From positions 1 through 5,194 of the forward strand of contig DAOWJU010000278.1 of NCBI GenBank assembly GCA_030640215.1: a DNA stretch of 5,194 nt, given 5' to 3'. Position 1 is the first letter of the stretch; each line of letters opens with the position of its first letter. Below the pieces are notes generated by a model. The model was not told where the DNA came from. It made no database searches and was given only the letters and a program-made list of their open reading frames with translations. Of the stretch, positions 1-5,194 are shown piece after piece. Origin of the DNA: Desulfuromonadales bacterium (GTDB lineage: Bacteria > Desulfobacterota > Desulfuromonadia > Desulfuromonadales > BM103). The translations under genes were made by a program, and so were the position numbers.

Positions 1-48
1 GACTTCGGTGACGCGTTGGGCGAGCTGGATGTTGGTTGGGTCGGACAA
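1..48 (-). CDS. Start of an unidentified gene (partial, TTG start)
   Basis: Only the first 16 codons are in the window, reading MSDPTNIQLAQRVTEV before the edge. The TTG at 48-46 is chosen because a strong Shine-Dalgarno sequence (AGGAGG) ends at 56, 7 bases upstream. Another in-frame TTG at 54-52 is too close to that site, and the frame is closed by TGA at 93-91. The hydrophilic, heptad-like pattern (LAQRVTEV) would suit the start of a short coiled-coil protein; SlyX-type proteins begin this way, but 16 residues cannot establish the family and this is a guess. It follows the TPR lipoprotein gene by 97 bp on the same strand and may be cotranscribed with it. Confidence 0.55.
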   Translation of the reverse strand, partial: MSDPTNIQLAQRVTEV

Positions 49-129
49 AGTCAAGCCTCCTGTCTCTCTCAAATGAGCCAAAATCAGGCCTCAAACATGC
101 AATTTTCGCTTCAGCTCTAATTGTCCGAC
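40..129. repeat. 9-bp perfect inverted repeat around the TTG start region
   Basis: GTCGGACAA at 40-48 is the exact reverse complement of TTGTCCGAC at 121-129, with 72 bases between. In the minus-strand transcript the right arm lies in the leader and the left arm includes the TTG start codon (48-46) and the next two codons of the partial gene. Pairing would cover the start codon but leave the AGGAGG site in the loop. The right arm also forms a small local palindrome (TTGTCCGACAA, 121-131), a competing fold. A regulatory role is inference. Confidence 0.4.
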
Positions 130-138
130 AAGCTGCGA
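106..138 (-). other. Weak hairpin after the TPR lipoprotein gene
   Basis: Eight bases past the lipoprotein stop, the minus strand reads TCGCAGCT (138-131), a 14-base loop, then AGCT (116-113), a GAA bulge and GCGA (109-106), which could pair as an interrupted 8-bp stem. There is no clear U-run after it (AAATTGCATG), so it is a poor Rho-independent terminator; it could be an attenuating structure or chance. It overlaps the right arm of the 9-bp inverted repeat, so the two folds exclude each other. Confidence 0.2.
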
Positions 139-145
139 GAGCGAT

Positions 146-766
146 TTAATTCTTACTGTTCATTGATTCGAGGTTTGATAATTGTAACTGGGTGGTCTGG
201 ACTGAGTCTTGGGCGGCCTGGTGATTTGGATTGAACGCGAGGACTTGTTCCCAGGCATCTATGGCTGTGCCGAATTCGCCGGAACGGTAGGCAGCCAAGC
301 CCGCCTCCATGAGCTTTTCCGTACAAATGTTGATTTTGTCTTTGAGCTGTGCGGGTGAAGCGGTGACCTGTTGTTGCAGCTTGATGCTCTGTGGGTAGCT
401 GTTCTGGACGGCTTTTAAAAGGAGGGCGGCTTTTGGGTAGTGTCCTTGCTCCATCAGGGTGCTCGCTTGGTTAAGGCCGTTGTTTACAGCCTGCAGATAC
501 TCCTCGGCCAGAAATTGCTCGTCTATGCCTTTGCCAATTTCATTCTGAATGAGCTTGATGACACTGAGATAATCCTGCTCAACCAGTAACTGGCGGGCCT
601 GCTGCTGTACTCGAGTATTGTCCGGTGTGGACAGGTCAAGCGTCTCAGTGGGTGCTTGAAGGTTTTTCTCTGCTGGAGCTGTGACTGCTTGCGGCAGTGT
701 CGCACAGGCTGTCAATGCTGCCATCGACAGCAGGATTGTGAGTATATAAAAAATGGTGCGTTTCAT
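146..766 (-). CDS. TPR-like lipoprotein of unknown function
   Basis: A 206-residue protein. The ATG at 766 is preferred over an in-frame ATG 13 codons upstream (805) because it has a GGAGGA site 4 bases before it and opens a textbook lipoprotein signal peptide: MKRT, a hydrophobic stretch at residues 5-18, and lipobox LTAC with lipidated Cys21. Ala at +2 favours the outer membrane. A low-complexity linker (about 22-50) is followed by helical repeats resembling tetratricopeptide units at about 52-80, 98-125 and, clearest, 152-185 (GLAAYRSGEFGTAIDAWEQV then LAFNPN). TPRs mediate protein-protein contacts, so an envelope scaffold or accessory role is likely, but no specific family is recognised. 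Its first 122 bp overlap the 3' end of the HD-GYP gene in another frame, which suggests coexpression and possibly translational coupling. Confidence 0.85.
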   Translation of the reverse strand: MKRTIFYILTILLSMAALTACATLPQAVTAPAEKNLQAPTETLDLSTPDNTRVQQQARQLLVEQDYLSVIKLIQNEIGKGIDEQFLAEEYLQAVNNGLNQASTLMEQGHYPKAALLLKAVQNSYPQSIKLQQQVTASPAQLKDKINICTEKLMEAGLAAYRSGEFGTAIDAWEQVLAFNPNHQAAQDSVQTTQLQLSNLESMNSKN

Positions 767-2207
767 GTGCTCCTCCAAGGGAGAATAGAGCCTGATCGTC
801 TTCATAATCGTTCAATGCGATCAGAAAAATGTCAGTCAGTTCGGGGTTGAATTGGCTGCCGCGGAATTTTATGATCTCCTCCGCCGCTTTGTCTCTGGAG
901 CAGCCTTTACGATAGGGACGAGATGAGGTCATGGCATCATAGCTGTCGGCAATTGCGACAATCTGCGCATAGATATGAATTTCATCCCCCTGCAGACCAT
1001 GTGGGTAGCCCTTGCCGTTGTACCATTCATGATGGTGCAAGACAGCAGGAATGTATTTACGGAGTGATTCGGCCAGGTGGAGAATCTCCGCGCCTTGTTC
1101 CGGGTGTTTTTTGATGATTTGGACTTCGTCTCGATCAAGAGGGGTTGGCTTGTTGATGATGACGTCGGGAACATGAATTTTGCCAATATCATGCAGAAAA
1201 CACGACATCTCAAGTTCTTTTAGTTCCAGGGCGGTGAGACCGAGACGCTGACCGATCAGCAGGGAGAGTCGGGCCACTCTTGCAGAATGGCCAAGGGTGT
1301 AGTTGTCACGGGCATCGAGGGCGGTAGCGAGAATTCGTATGGTCGATATGTAGGATTCCTCGAGATTGGCGGCGTAGCCTTCCAGGCGGTCTTTCTGTGA
1401 CATGATCACTCGGGACATTTTGTTGAAGCTGCGTGTCAGCTCGCCGAGTTCATCCTTCGAGGTGATTTTTACTTCAACGTGATAGTTCCCTGCCGTGATT
1501 TGGGAAACGCCAGCTGCCAGGCGCTCGATCGGTGTCGTTATCAGCTTCGACAGCATGAAAGTGCATAATGCGCCGAAAATCAGTACCGCCAGGGAGATCA
1601 GGAGAATCCTCTGCCGGGCTAATTCTTTGGCCGTATGTAGCGTGGCCCTGTCAATACCGACGATGATACTGCCAACCTGATTGTCGGCAAATTGAATGGG
1701 CGTCTGAAACTCGTAGCTGGAGAGGCCGTCCCGATCGACTCTGTACATGGTAAAGCCGGGACCTTGCTGCAGGGGTGCGCCAGTCGCCGTTTCAAACCGG
1801 GAGCCGGTCTCAGTCAAATTGTTGTGAGCCAGAATGTTGCTGTCATTATCGAGGATAGCGAGGTAAACAATGTCCTCTTGCGACGCTTCGATTTTATCTG
1901 CCAGGTTGTCGAGAGCAAGACGGTCGTTGGCAAGAATGCTGTAGCCAGCCGGGATCGCAGCACTGAGAGCAATGGAGGTCCCTCGCTTCACCAGTGAGTC
2001 AAGTAGTTCTCGATCCATATTCTGGATCGCAACCATGGAGGACCCCGTAGTGATCAGGGCAATCATAGCCAGGGTGAGAGCCGTCAGCTTGACCCTGATG
2101 CTCACGATCTTCCGGTTAAGACGGCCTGGCTGGGAAACACGCTCTTCACTTTCCAGGAAATTTTTGCTCTTTGCGGGCAGTGCCAACTTGTTTGTTACTT
2201 TTGTCAT
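645..2207 (-). CDS. Membrane sensor HD-GYP c-di-GMP phosphodiesterase (Cache-like, HAMP, HD-GYP)
   Basis: A 520-residue protein, probably an inner-membrane receptor that degrades cyclic di-GMP. Layout: cytoplasmic N-terminus; TM1 about 40-60; periplasmic sensor about 62-198 with a Cache/PAS-like strand pattern (VYLAILDNDSNILAH, 115-128); TM2 about 200-219; HAMP about 217-268 (TPIERL, then DELGELTRSFNKM); HD-GYP about 285-465. Hallmarks are present: YTLGHS (His307), HDIGK (His339, Asp340, Lys343), HPEQG (His368), HHHEWYNGKGYP (His391-393, Gly400-Tyr401-Pro402), ADSYDAMTSSRPYR (Asp421), and the closing RGSQFNPEL. The active site therefore looks intact; activity is inferred. The sensed signal is unknown. 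The ATG at 2207 has no clear Shine-Dalgarno site; a GTG at codon 35 (about 2105) is a less likely alternative. About 55 residues beyond the usual domain end are hydrophilic and mostly overlap the lipoprotein gene, which is odd. Confidence 0.9.
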   Translation of the reverse strand: MTKVTNKLALPAKSKNFLESEERVSQPGRLNRKIVSIRVKLTALTLAMIALITTGSSMVAIQNMDRELLDSLVKRGTSIALSAAIPAGYSILANDRLALDNLADKIEASQEDIVYLAILDNDSNILAHNNLTETGSRFETATGAPLQQGPGFTMYRVDRDGLSSYEFQTPIQFADNQVGSIIVGIDRATLHTAKELARQRILLISLAVLIFGALCTFMLSKLITTPIERLAAGVSQITAGNYHVEVKITSKDELGELTRSFNKMSRVIMSQKDRLEGYAANLEESYISTIRILATALDARDNYTLGHSARVARLSLLIGQRLGLTALELKELEMSCFLHDIGKIHVPDVIINKPTPLDRDEVQIIKKHPEQGAEILHLAESLRKYIPAVLHHHEWYNGKGYPHGLQGDEIHIYAQIVAIADSYDAMTSSRPYRKGCSRDKAAEEIIKFRGSQFNPELTDIFLIALNDYEDDQALFSLGGAHETHHFLYTHNPAVDGSIDSLCDTAASSHSSSREKPSSTH

Positions 2208-2295
2208 AGTGATGCTGCAAATTTAGTTTTGTCGTGAGCCCCGGAAGAGGTGGTACGTTGCACCGGAGAGGGGGTAGGGCATAATCACTGTAATT

Positions 2296-2411
2296 GAACG
2301 TAAGGTGCCATATTTGCGACGGAAATTCCACATTGAAATAATTAAATTTACGGCATAATAAGAGCGTAAGGATGAATGTAGAGTTAACATCTTGATATGA
2401 TAGGCGTAAGC
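2296..2411. repeat. Three scattered GCGTAAG-like motifs
   Basis: Plus-strand GAACGTAAGG (2296-2305), GAGCGTAAGG (2362-2371) and AGGCGTAAGC (2402-2411) share the core CGTAAG. The offsets are 66 and then 40 bases (right end to right end), close to whole helical turns. They sit between the candidate minus-strand promoter and the HD-GYP start, where operator sites could lie. The motif is short and a chance origin is quite possible. Confidence 0.25.
2333..2359 (+). promoter_or_regulatory. Weak candidate plus-strand promoter
   Basis: TTGAAA (2333-2338), a 15-base spacer and CATAAT (2354-2359) resemble sigma-70 elements, though the spacer is short. No plus-strand gene follows. A transcript from here would run about 180 nt to the hairpin with a T-run at 2519-2548, so a small RNA is conceivable but unproven. 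Confidence 0.18.
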
Positions 2412-2482
2412 TGGATATGGTCTCTAGGCTGGATTCTGGATGGGAACGCTCTAGGGGCGGCGGAAAATATTCTGACGGCTTC

Positions 2483-2511
2483 TTTAGAGGTACACGCAAA
2501 CTTTGTGTCAA
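2483..2511 (-). promoter_or_regulatory. Candidate promoter for the HD-GYP/lipoprotein unit
   Basis: On the minus strand a perfect -35 TTGACA (2511-2506) is followed by a 17-base spacer and TCTAAA (2488-2483), which matches TATAAT at four of six positions. It lies just past the hairpin that ends the ileS-lspA-entericidin unit and is the best sigma-70-like element I found ahead of the HD-GYP gene. The -10 lacks the important A2 and T6, so it would be weak or activator-dependent if real. Confidence 0.35.
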
Positions 2512-2518
2512 TAACGTA

Positions 2519-2548
2519 GAGGCCGCCCTATCTTGGGCAGCCTCTTTT
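2519..2548. terminator. Hairpin terminator after the entericidin gene, possibly bidirectional
   Basis: Stem arms 2519-2528 (GAGGCCGCCC) and 2535-2544 (GGGCAGCCTC) enclose a 6-base loop. In the minus-strand RNA all ten positions pair, one as a G-U wobble; in the plus-strand RNA that position is a C-A mismatch. The hairpin starts 7 bases after the entericidin stop, which points to it ending the ileS-lspA-entericidin transcript, although the minus-strand tail (TACGTTATTG) is a poor U-tract. The plus-strand tail is TTTT, so it may also stop transcription from the other side. Confidence 0.65.
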
Positions 2549-2551
2549 CAA

Positions 2552-2680
2552 TTAACTTGCTTTTTCCTGAACCCATTCGCCGCCATCTTCTATATCTTGG
2601 CCGAGCCCCTTCATGGTTTCGCAGGCAGAAAGGGAAAACATCATCATCCCCATGACCAGAACAACCAAAACTTTTTTCAT
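2552..2680 (-). CDS. Entericidin-family small lipoprotein
   Basis: A 42-residue protein too short for most gene callers. It begins MKK with a hydrophobic segment to residue 18, lipobox LSAC (Cys20), then a 22-residue mature part CETMKGLGQDIEDGGEWVQ... This matches the entericidin EcnA/EcnB pattern (C-x-T-x-x-G-x-G-x-D-I-x-x-x-G). In E. coli these are small envelope lipoproteins linked to a toxin/antidote pair and stationary phase; the role here is unknown. Glu at +2 is not the inner-membrane retention residue Asp, so outer-membrane sorting is likely. Only one copy is present, with no partner seen in the window. Its AAGGAG site lies inside the lspA coding end, 8 bases before the ATG, and the ATG overlaps the lspA TGA (ATGA), so translation is probably coupled to lspA. 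Confidence 0.88.
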   Translation of the reverse strand: MKKVLVVLVMGMMMFSLSACETMKGLGQDIEDGGEWVQEKAS

Positions 2681-3192
2681 GTTTCACTCTCCTTATATTT
2701 GTTTGCAGAATCCTCTGCAGCTTTATTACGATCTTCACGCCACATTTCGATAAAGAGCAGGGCGACGCCGACGGTGATGGCTGAATCGGCGACGTTGAAG
2801 GCTGGCCAGTGATGGCGTTGCCAGAAAACGTCGAGAAAATCGATGACCTCGCCGAGGCGGATCCGGTCAATCAGGTTGCCGAAAGCACCGGAAAAAATCA
2901 ATGACAGGGAAAAAAGAGCCAGCTTCTGATCGTCCCTGATGTGTTTGATATACCAGAGGATGCCGAGCATGGCAATAATTGATACGGTAATGAAAAAAGG
3001 GATGCGCACAGCATTGTCAGCAAGGATCCCAAAGGCGGCACCCTTGTTACGCACGTAGGTAAGGTGAAAGTAATTACGGATCACCGGGAGTGTTTCGTGG
3101 AGCCGGAAGTTCGCATCCACGTACAGCTTGCTCGCCTGGTCGAGGACTAAAATGACGGATGCGATGATCGATAGTGTGCGGTATCTGTTCAT
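2677..3192 (-). CDS. lspA: Lipoprotein signal peptidase (signal peptidase II)
   Basis: A 171-residue inner-membrane aspartyl protease, normal length for LspA. It cleaves the signal peptide of diacylglyceryl-modified prolipoproteins before the lipidated cysteine. Four TM segments are apparent (about 5-22, 62-82, 90-107, 133-152). Family motifs are intact: LDQASK (15-22 region), VRNKGAAFG (47-55), GNLIDRIRLG (105-114), VIDFLD with catalytic Asp118, and FNVADSAI with catalytic Asp136. A charged, lysine- and glutamate-rich tail follows the last TM. The ATG at 3192 is chosen because the protein then begins at the usual place just before TM1; upstream sequence in this frame is out-of-frame ileS. 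No clear Shine-Dalgarno site precedes it. It lies 41 bp after ileS, a very common bacterial pairing, and its stop overlaps the entericidin start by 4 bp. Confidence 0.96.
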   Translation of the reverse strand: MNRYRTLSIIASVILVLDQASKLYVDANFRLHETLPVIRNYFHLTYVRNKGAAFGILADNAVRIPFFITVSIIAMLGILWYIKHIRDDQKLALFSLSLIFSGAFGNLIDRIRLGEVIDFLDVFWQRHHWPAFNVADSAITVGVALLFIEMWREDRNKAAEDSANKYKESET

Positions 3193-3233
3193 AAAAACCG
3201 GTATATGGGACGAGTGCTGTGTCCCGATTGCAC

Positions 3234-5194
3234 TCAAGTGAGAGCTTGAAGACAACGGTGACAGATTCCCGGATGATCCGCATTTGCGCCGACGGTGGTC
3301 GCGTAGTTCCAGCAGCGCGAGCATTTTTCACCCATTGCTTTGCTGACTCTGATCTTCAGTTCCGGTAGCTTCTCACCACTGCTAGCGTCATTCAGGTTCT
3401 CGCAGAGTTCAACCTGGGAGACGATCAGGAGGCCAGCAAGCTGTGCCTCTTCACTTTTGAGAAGTTCAGCCAAGTCGCCTTCAGCAGCGAGTTCCACTCG
3501 TGCGTCAAGAGAATGTCCGATGGTCTTTTCCGCTCTAGCCCGTTCCAGAACTTTGGCGACATCACTGCGGATTGCCAGTAAACGTTCATACTTTGCTTCC
3601 AGTGTGGCATCGATCAGACTGGAGGAAAAACTGGGGAAATCAGCCAGGTGGACGCTCGCTTCGCGTTCGCCCGGCAGGAAGCCCCAGATTTCTTCGGATG
3701 TGAAAGAGAGCACCGGAGCCATCATGCGGGTGAGAGCGTCAAGAATGCGATACAGGGCGGTCTGGGCACTGCGGCGGGCCAGGCTTGCGGTCGGCGCGGT
3801 GTAAAGGCGGTCTTTGAGGACATCAAGGTAAAACGCGCTCATATCGATAGAACAGAAATTATGCACGGCATGGTAGAGCACATGGAAATCATAGGCGTCA
3901 TATGATTTCAGAACCCGGTTTGCCAAGCCTTCCAGGCGGGAGAGGGCCCAGCGGTCAATTTCGAGCAGATCCTTGTCGGCGACGCTGTCGGTGGATGGGT
4001 CGAAATCGTGGATATTGCCGAGAATATAGCGCGCTGTGTTGCGGATGCGTCGGTAGGCTTCAGAGACCTGTTTGATGATGGCATCACCGACCCGGGTATC
4101 ATTGCGGTAATCCTGAGTGGCGACCCAGAGGCGCAGAATTTCGGCACCGTACTGTTTGATGACTTTTTCCGGTGCGATGACGTTACCCACAGATTTAGAC
4201 ATGGGGCGACCCTTTTCGTCGAGGACGAAGCCATGGGTCAGTACTGCCTTGTAGGGGGCAGCGTCGCGGGTGCCGACAGACGCCAGCAGGCTGGAGTGGA
4301 ACCAGCCGCGATGCTGATCGCTGCCTTCCAGGTACAGGTCTGCCGGTGATTGCAGTTTTTCATTCGGTTCTACTACGGCGGCATGGGAAACGCCTGAGTC
4401 GAACCAGACGTCAAGGATGTCCATCTCTTTGCGGAAGTCGTCATGACCGCAACTCGGACAAACTGTTCCATCCGGCAGCAGTTCCTTTGCTTCTTTTTCA
4501 AACCAGATGTCGCTGCCGGTTTCTTCAAAGAGATCGGCAATGTGGTGCATGATTTTGCCATCAGCCATGGCTTCGTCGCACTTACTGCAATAGAAGACTG
4601 TGATCGGTACACCCCAGCTGCGTTGGCGACTGATGCACCAGTCGGGACGGTTCTCGATCATGTTATAGATGCGACTGCGTCCCCAGTTTGGAATCCACTG
4701 CACATCGTTAATATGGTCGAGGGCTTTCTGGCGCAGCTGATTGGCTTCCATGGAGATGAACCACTGCTCGGTGGCGCGGAAGATGATCGGTTTTTTACAG
4801 CGCCAGCAGTGCGGATAGCTGTGCGTGATTTTGTCTTCGCCAAGCAACGCGCCGACTTCAGCCAGCTTGGCGCTGACCTGTGGGTTGACGGCCGGGACTT
4901 TTTCTTTGCCGAAAAATTCCAGATCTTCACGGTAGCGACCGTAGTCATCTACCGGGTTATAGATTTCAAGCCCATAACGGAGGCCGGTCAGGTAGTCATC
5001 ATGGCCATGCCCGGGTGCAGTGTGCACGCAGCCGGTACCGGCTTCAAGGGTGACGTAATCGCCAAGCACCAGCAGGGAAACGCGATCGTAGAGAGGGTGA
5101 CGGCACTCTCTTTTTTCAAAGACGTCGGCCTGGAAGGTTTTCACGATCTTGAACTCAGTAATTTTGAGTTCGGCCAGAACCTGAGCGTGCAGGC
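3234..5194 (-). CDS. ileS: Isoleucyl-tRNA synthetase (C-terminal part; N-terminus outside window)
   Basis: 652 residues are visible, continuing in frame to the window edge; a usual IleRS is about 930, so about 280 N-terminal residues including the HIGH motif are missing. The enzyme charges tRNA-Ile in the cytoplasm and edits misactivated valine. Seen in order (numbered from the edge): the CP1 editing motif GTGCVHTAPGHGHDD (52-66), CWRC (129-132) with FRATEQWFISM, SWGVP then YCSKC (201-205) and CPSC (245-248), DVWFDSGVSH, GSDQHRGWFHSSLL (290-303), the KMSKS loop as PMSKSVGN (330-337), the anticodon-binding helical domain, and a C-terminal zinc finger CSRC/CHRC (Cys624, 627, 644, 647). The zinc finger indicates the bacterial-type enzyme. 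The residue before MSKS is Pro, not the usual Lys. No frameshift or internal stop is present. It is the first visible gene of the ileS-lspA-entericidin unit. Confidence 0.97.
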   Translation of the reverse strand, partial: LHAQVLAELKITEFKIVKTFQADVFEKRECRHPLYDRVSLLVLGDYVTLEAGTGCVHTAPGHGHDDYLTGLRYGLEIYNPVDDYGRYREDLEFFGKEKVPAVNPQVSAKLAEVGALLGEDKITHSYPHCWRCKKPIIFRATEQWFISMEANQLRQKALDHINDVQWIPNWGRSRIYNMIENRPDWCISRQRSWGVPITVFYCSKCDEAMADGKIMHHIADLFEETGSDIWFEKEAKELLPDGTVCPSCGHDDFRKEMDILDVWFDSGVSHAAVVEPNEKLQSPADLYLEGSDQHRGWFHSSLLASVGTRDAAPYKAVLTHGFVLDEKGRPMSKSVGNVIAPEKVIKQYGAEILRLWVATQDYRNDTRVGDAIIKQVSEAYRRIRNTARYILGNIHDFDPSTDSVADKDLLEIDRWALSRLEGLANRVLKSYDAYDFHVLYHAVHNFCSIDMSAFYLDVLKDRLYTAPTASLARRSAQTALYRILDALTRMMAPVLSFTSEEIWGFLPGEREASVHLADFPSFSSSLIDATLEAKYERLLAIRSDVAKVLERARAEKTIGHSLDARVELAAEGDLAELLKSEEAQLAGLLIVSQVELCENLNDASSGEKLPELKIRVSKAMGEKCSRCWNYATTVGANADHPGICHRCLQALT

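Larger units (their letters stand above)
2208..2518. other. 311-bp non-coding region between the two transcription units
   Basis: This stretch separates the entericidin terminator hairpin from the HD-GYP start. It is AT-rich near 2330-2360. A minus-strand frame stays open through most of it, but it has no ribosome binding site, no recognisable composition and runs into the HD-GYP gene, so I do not call a gene. It holds a candidate promoter on each strand and three GCGTAAG-like repeats. No match to the c-di-GMP, cobalamin, fluoride, 6S, SRP, RNase P or tmRNA consensus features was seen by eye. If the minus-strand promoter is used, the HD-GYP mRNA has a leader of about 265-270 nt. Confidence 0.6.

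Noticed and set aside
767..805. Upstream ATG (805) giving the lipoprotein 13 extra N-terminal residues
   Set aside because: The extra residues (MKTIRLYSPLEEH) would put a charged segment before a standard lipoprotein signal peptide, and the GGAGGA site fits the ATG at 766 instead.
2225..2280. GC-rich possible hairpin (GGTG/CACC and CCGG/CCGG) before the HD-GYP start
   Set aside because: The candidate stems are short and mutually exclusive, with no run of T, so neither a terminator nor a defined structure can be supported.
2300..2322. Sigma-54-like promoter (TGGCAC on the minus strand)
   Set aside because: The -24-like TGGCAC is present, but the spacing-matched -12 position reads GTTC and lacks the required GC.
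2146..2511. Minus-strand open frame of about 121 codons spanning the intergenic region
   Set aside because: Its only start is the TTG of the candidate -35 box, it has no ribosome binding site, a proline-rich composition without any recognisable family, and it runs out of frame into the HD-GYP gene.
2208..2511. c-di-GMP (GEMM) riboswitch ahead of the HD-GYP gene
   Set aside because: It was expected from the gene's role, but the conserved GEMM segments are absent on either strand; only a loose GACACAAAG resemblance is present.
2417..2812. Plus-strand open frame of about 131 codons
   Set aside because: It lies opposite the entericidin gene and the 3' part of lspA, both well supported, and passes through the terminator hairpin; its sequence has no family resemblance.
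3193..3331. Longer lspA with an N-terminal extension starting inside ileS
   Set aside because: The added residues are the out-of-frame reading of the IleRS zinc-finger region, and LspA proteins begin just before the first membrane segment, as the ATG at 3192 does.

Overview
All genes supported here lie on the minus strand, so they are read from right to left. The window suggests a Gram-negative, diderm bacterium: it has lipoprotein signal peptidase, two lipoproteins with residues after the lipid cysteine that favour outer-membrane sorting, an entericidin-type peptide, and a membrane-anchored HD-GYP signalling protein. Roughly balanced base composition, a bacterial-type IleRS with extra CxxC pairs, and the ileS-lspA pairing would fit a Desulfuromonadales/Geobacter-like deltaproteobacterium. 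That placement is inference and is not proven by any marker here.

Right half (about 5194 to 2519): a tight housekeeping transcription unit. It starts with the C-terminal two thirds of isoleucyl-tRNA synthetase (ileS, 5' end outside the window). After 41 bp comes lspA (prolipoprotein signal peptidase II). Its stop codon overlaps the ATG of a 42-residue entericidin-family lipoprotein in an ATGA junction. A GC-rich hairpin 7 bp past the entericidin stop closes the unit.

Middle (2208-2518): a 311-bp non-coding stretch. It holds a candidate minus-strand sigma-70-type promoter just beyond the hairpin (perfect TTGACA, 17-bp spacer, weak -10), a weaker candidate promoter facing the other way, and a scattered short repeat (GCGTAAG-like, three copies). 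No known riboswitch was recognised.

Left half (2207 to 1): a signalling/envelope unit. It contains a two-TM sensor protein with Cache-like periplasmic domain, HAMP and an apparently intact HD-GYP c-di-GMP phosphodiesterase domain. This is followed by a TPR-like lipoprotein whose start lies 122 bp inside the HD-GYP reading frame. After a 97-bp gap comes the first 16 codons of another gene with a TTG start and a strong Shine-Dalgarno sequence.

The window is mostly ordinary. I see no CRISPR array, mobile element, tRNA/rRNA or obviously new defence or metabolic system. The points most worth a second look are the unusually long HD-GYP/lipoprotein overlap (possible stop-loss frameshift), the coupling of lspA to one of its likely substrates, and a 9-bp inverted repeat that could sequester the TTG start codon at the left edge.
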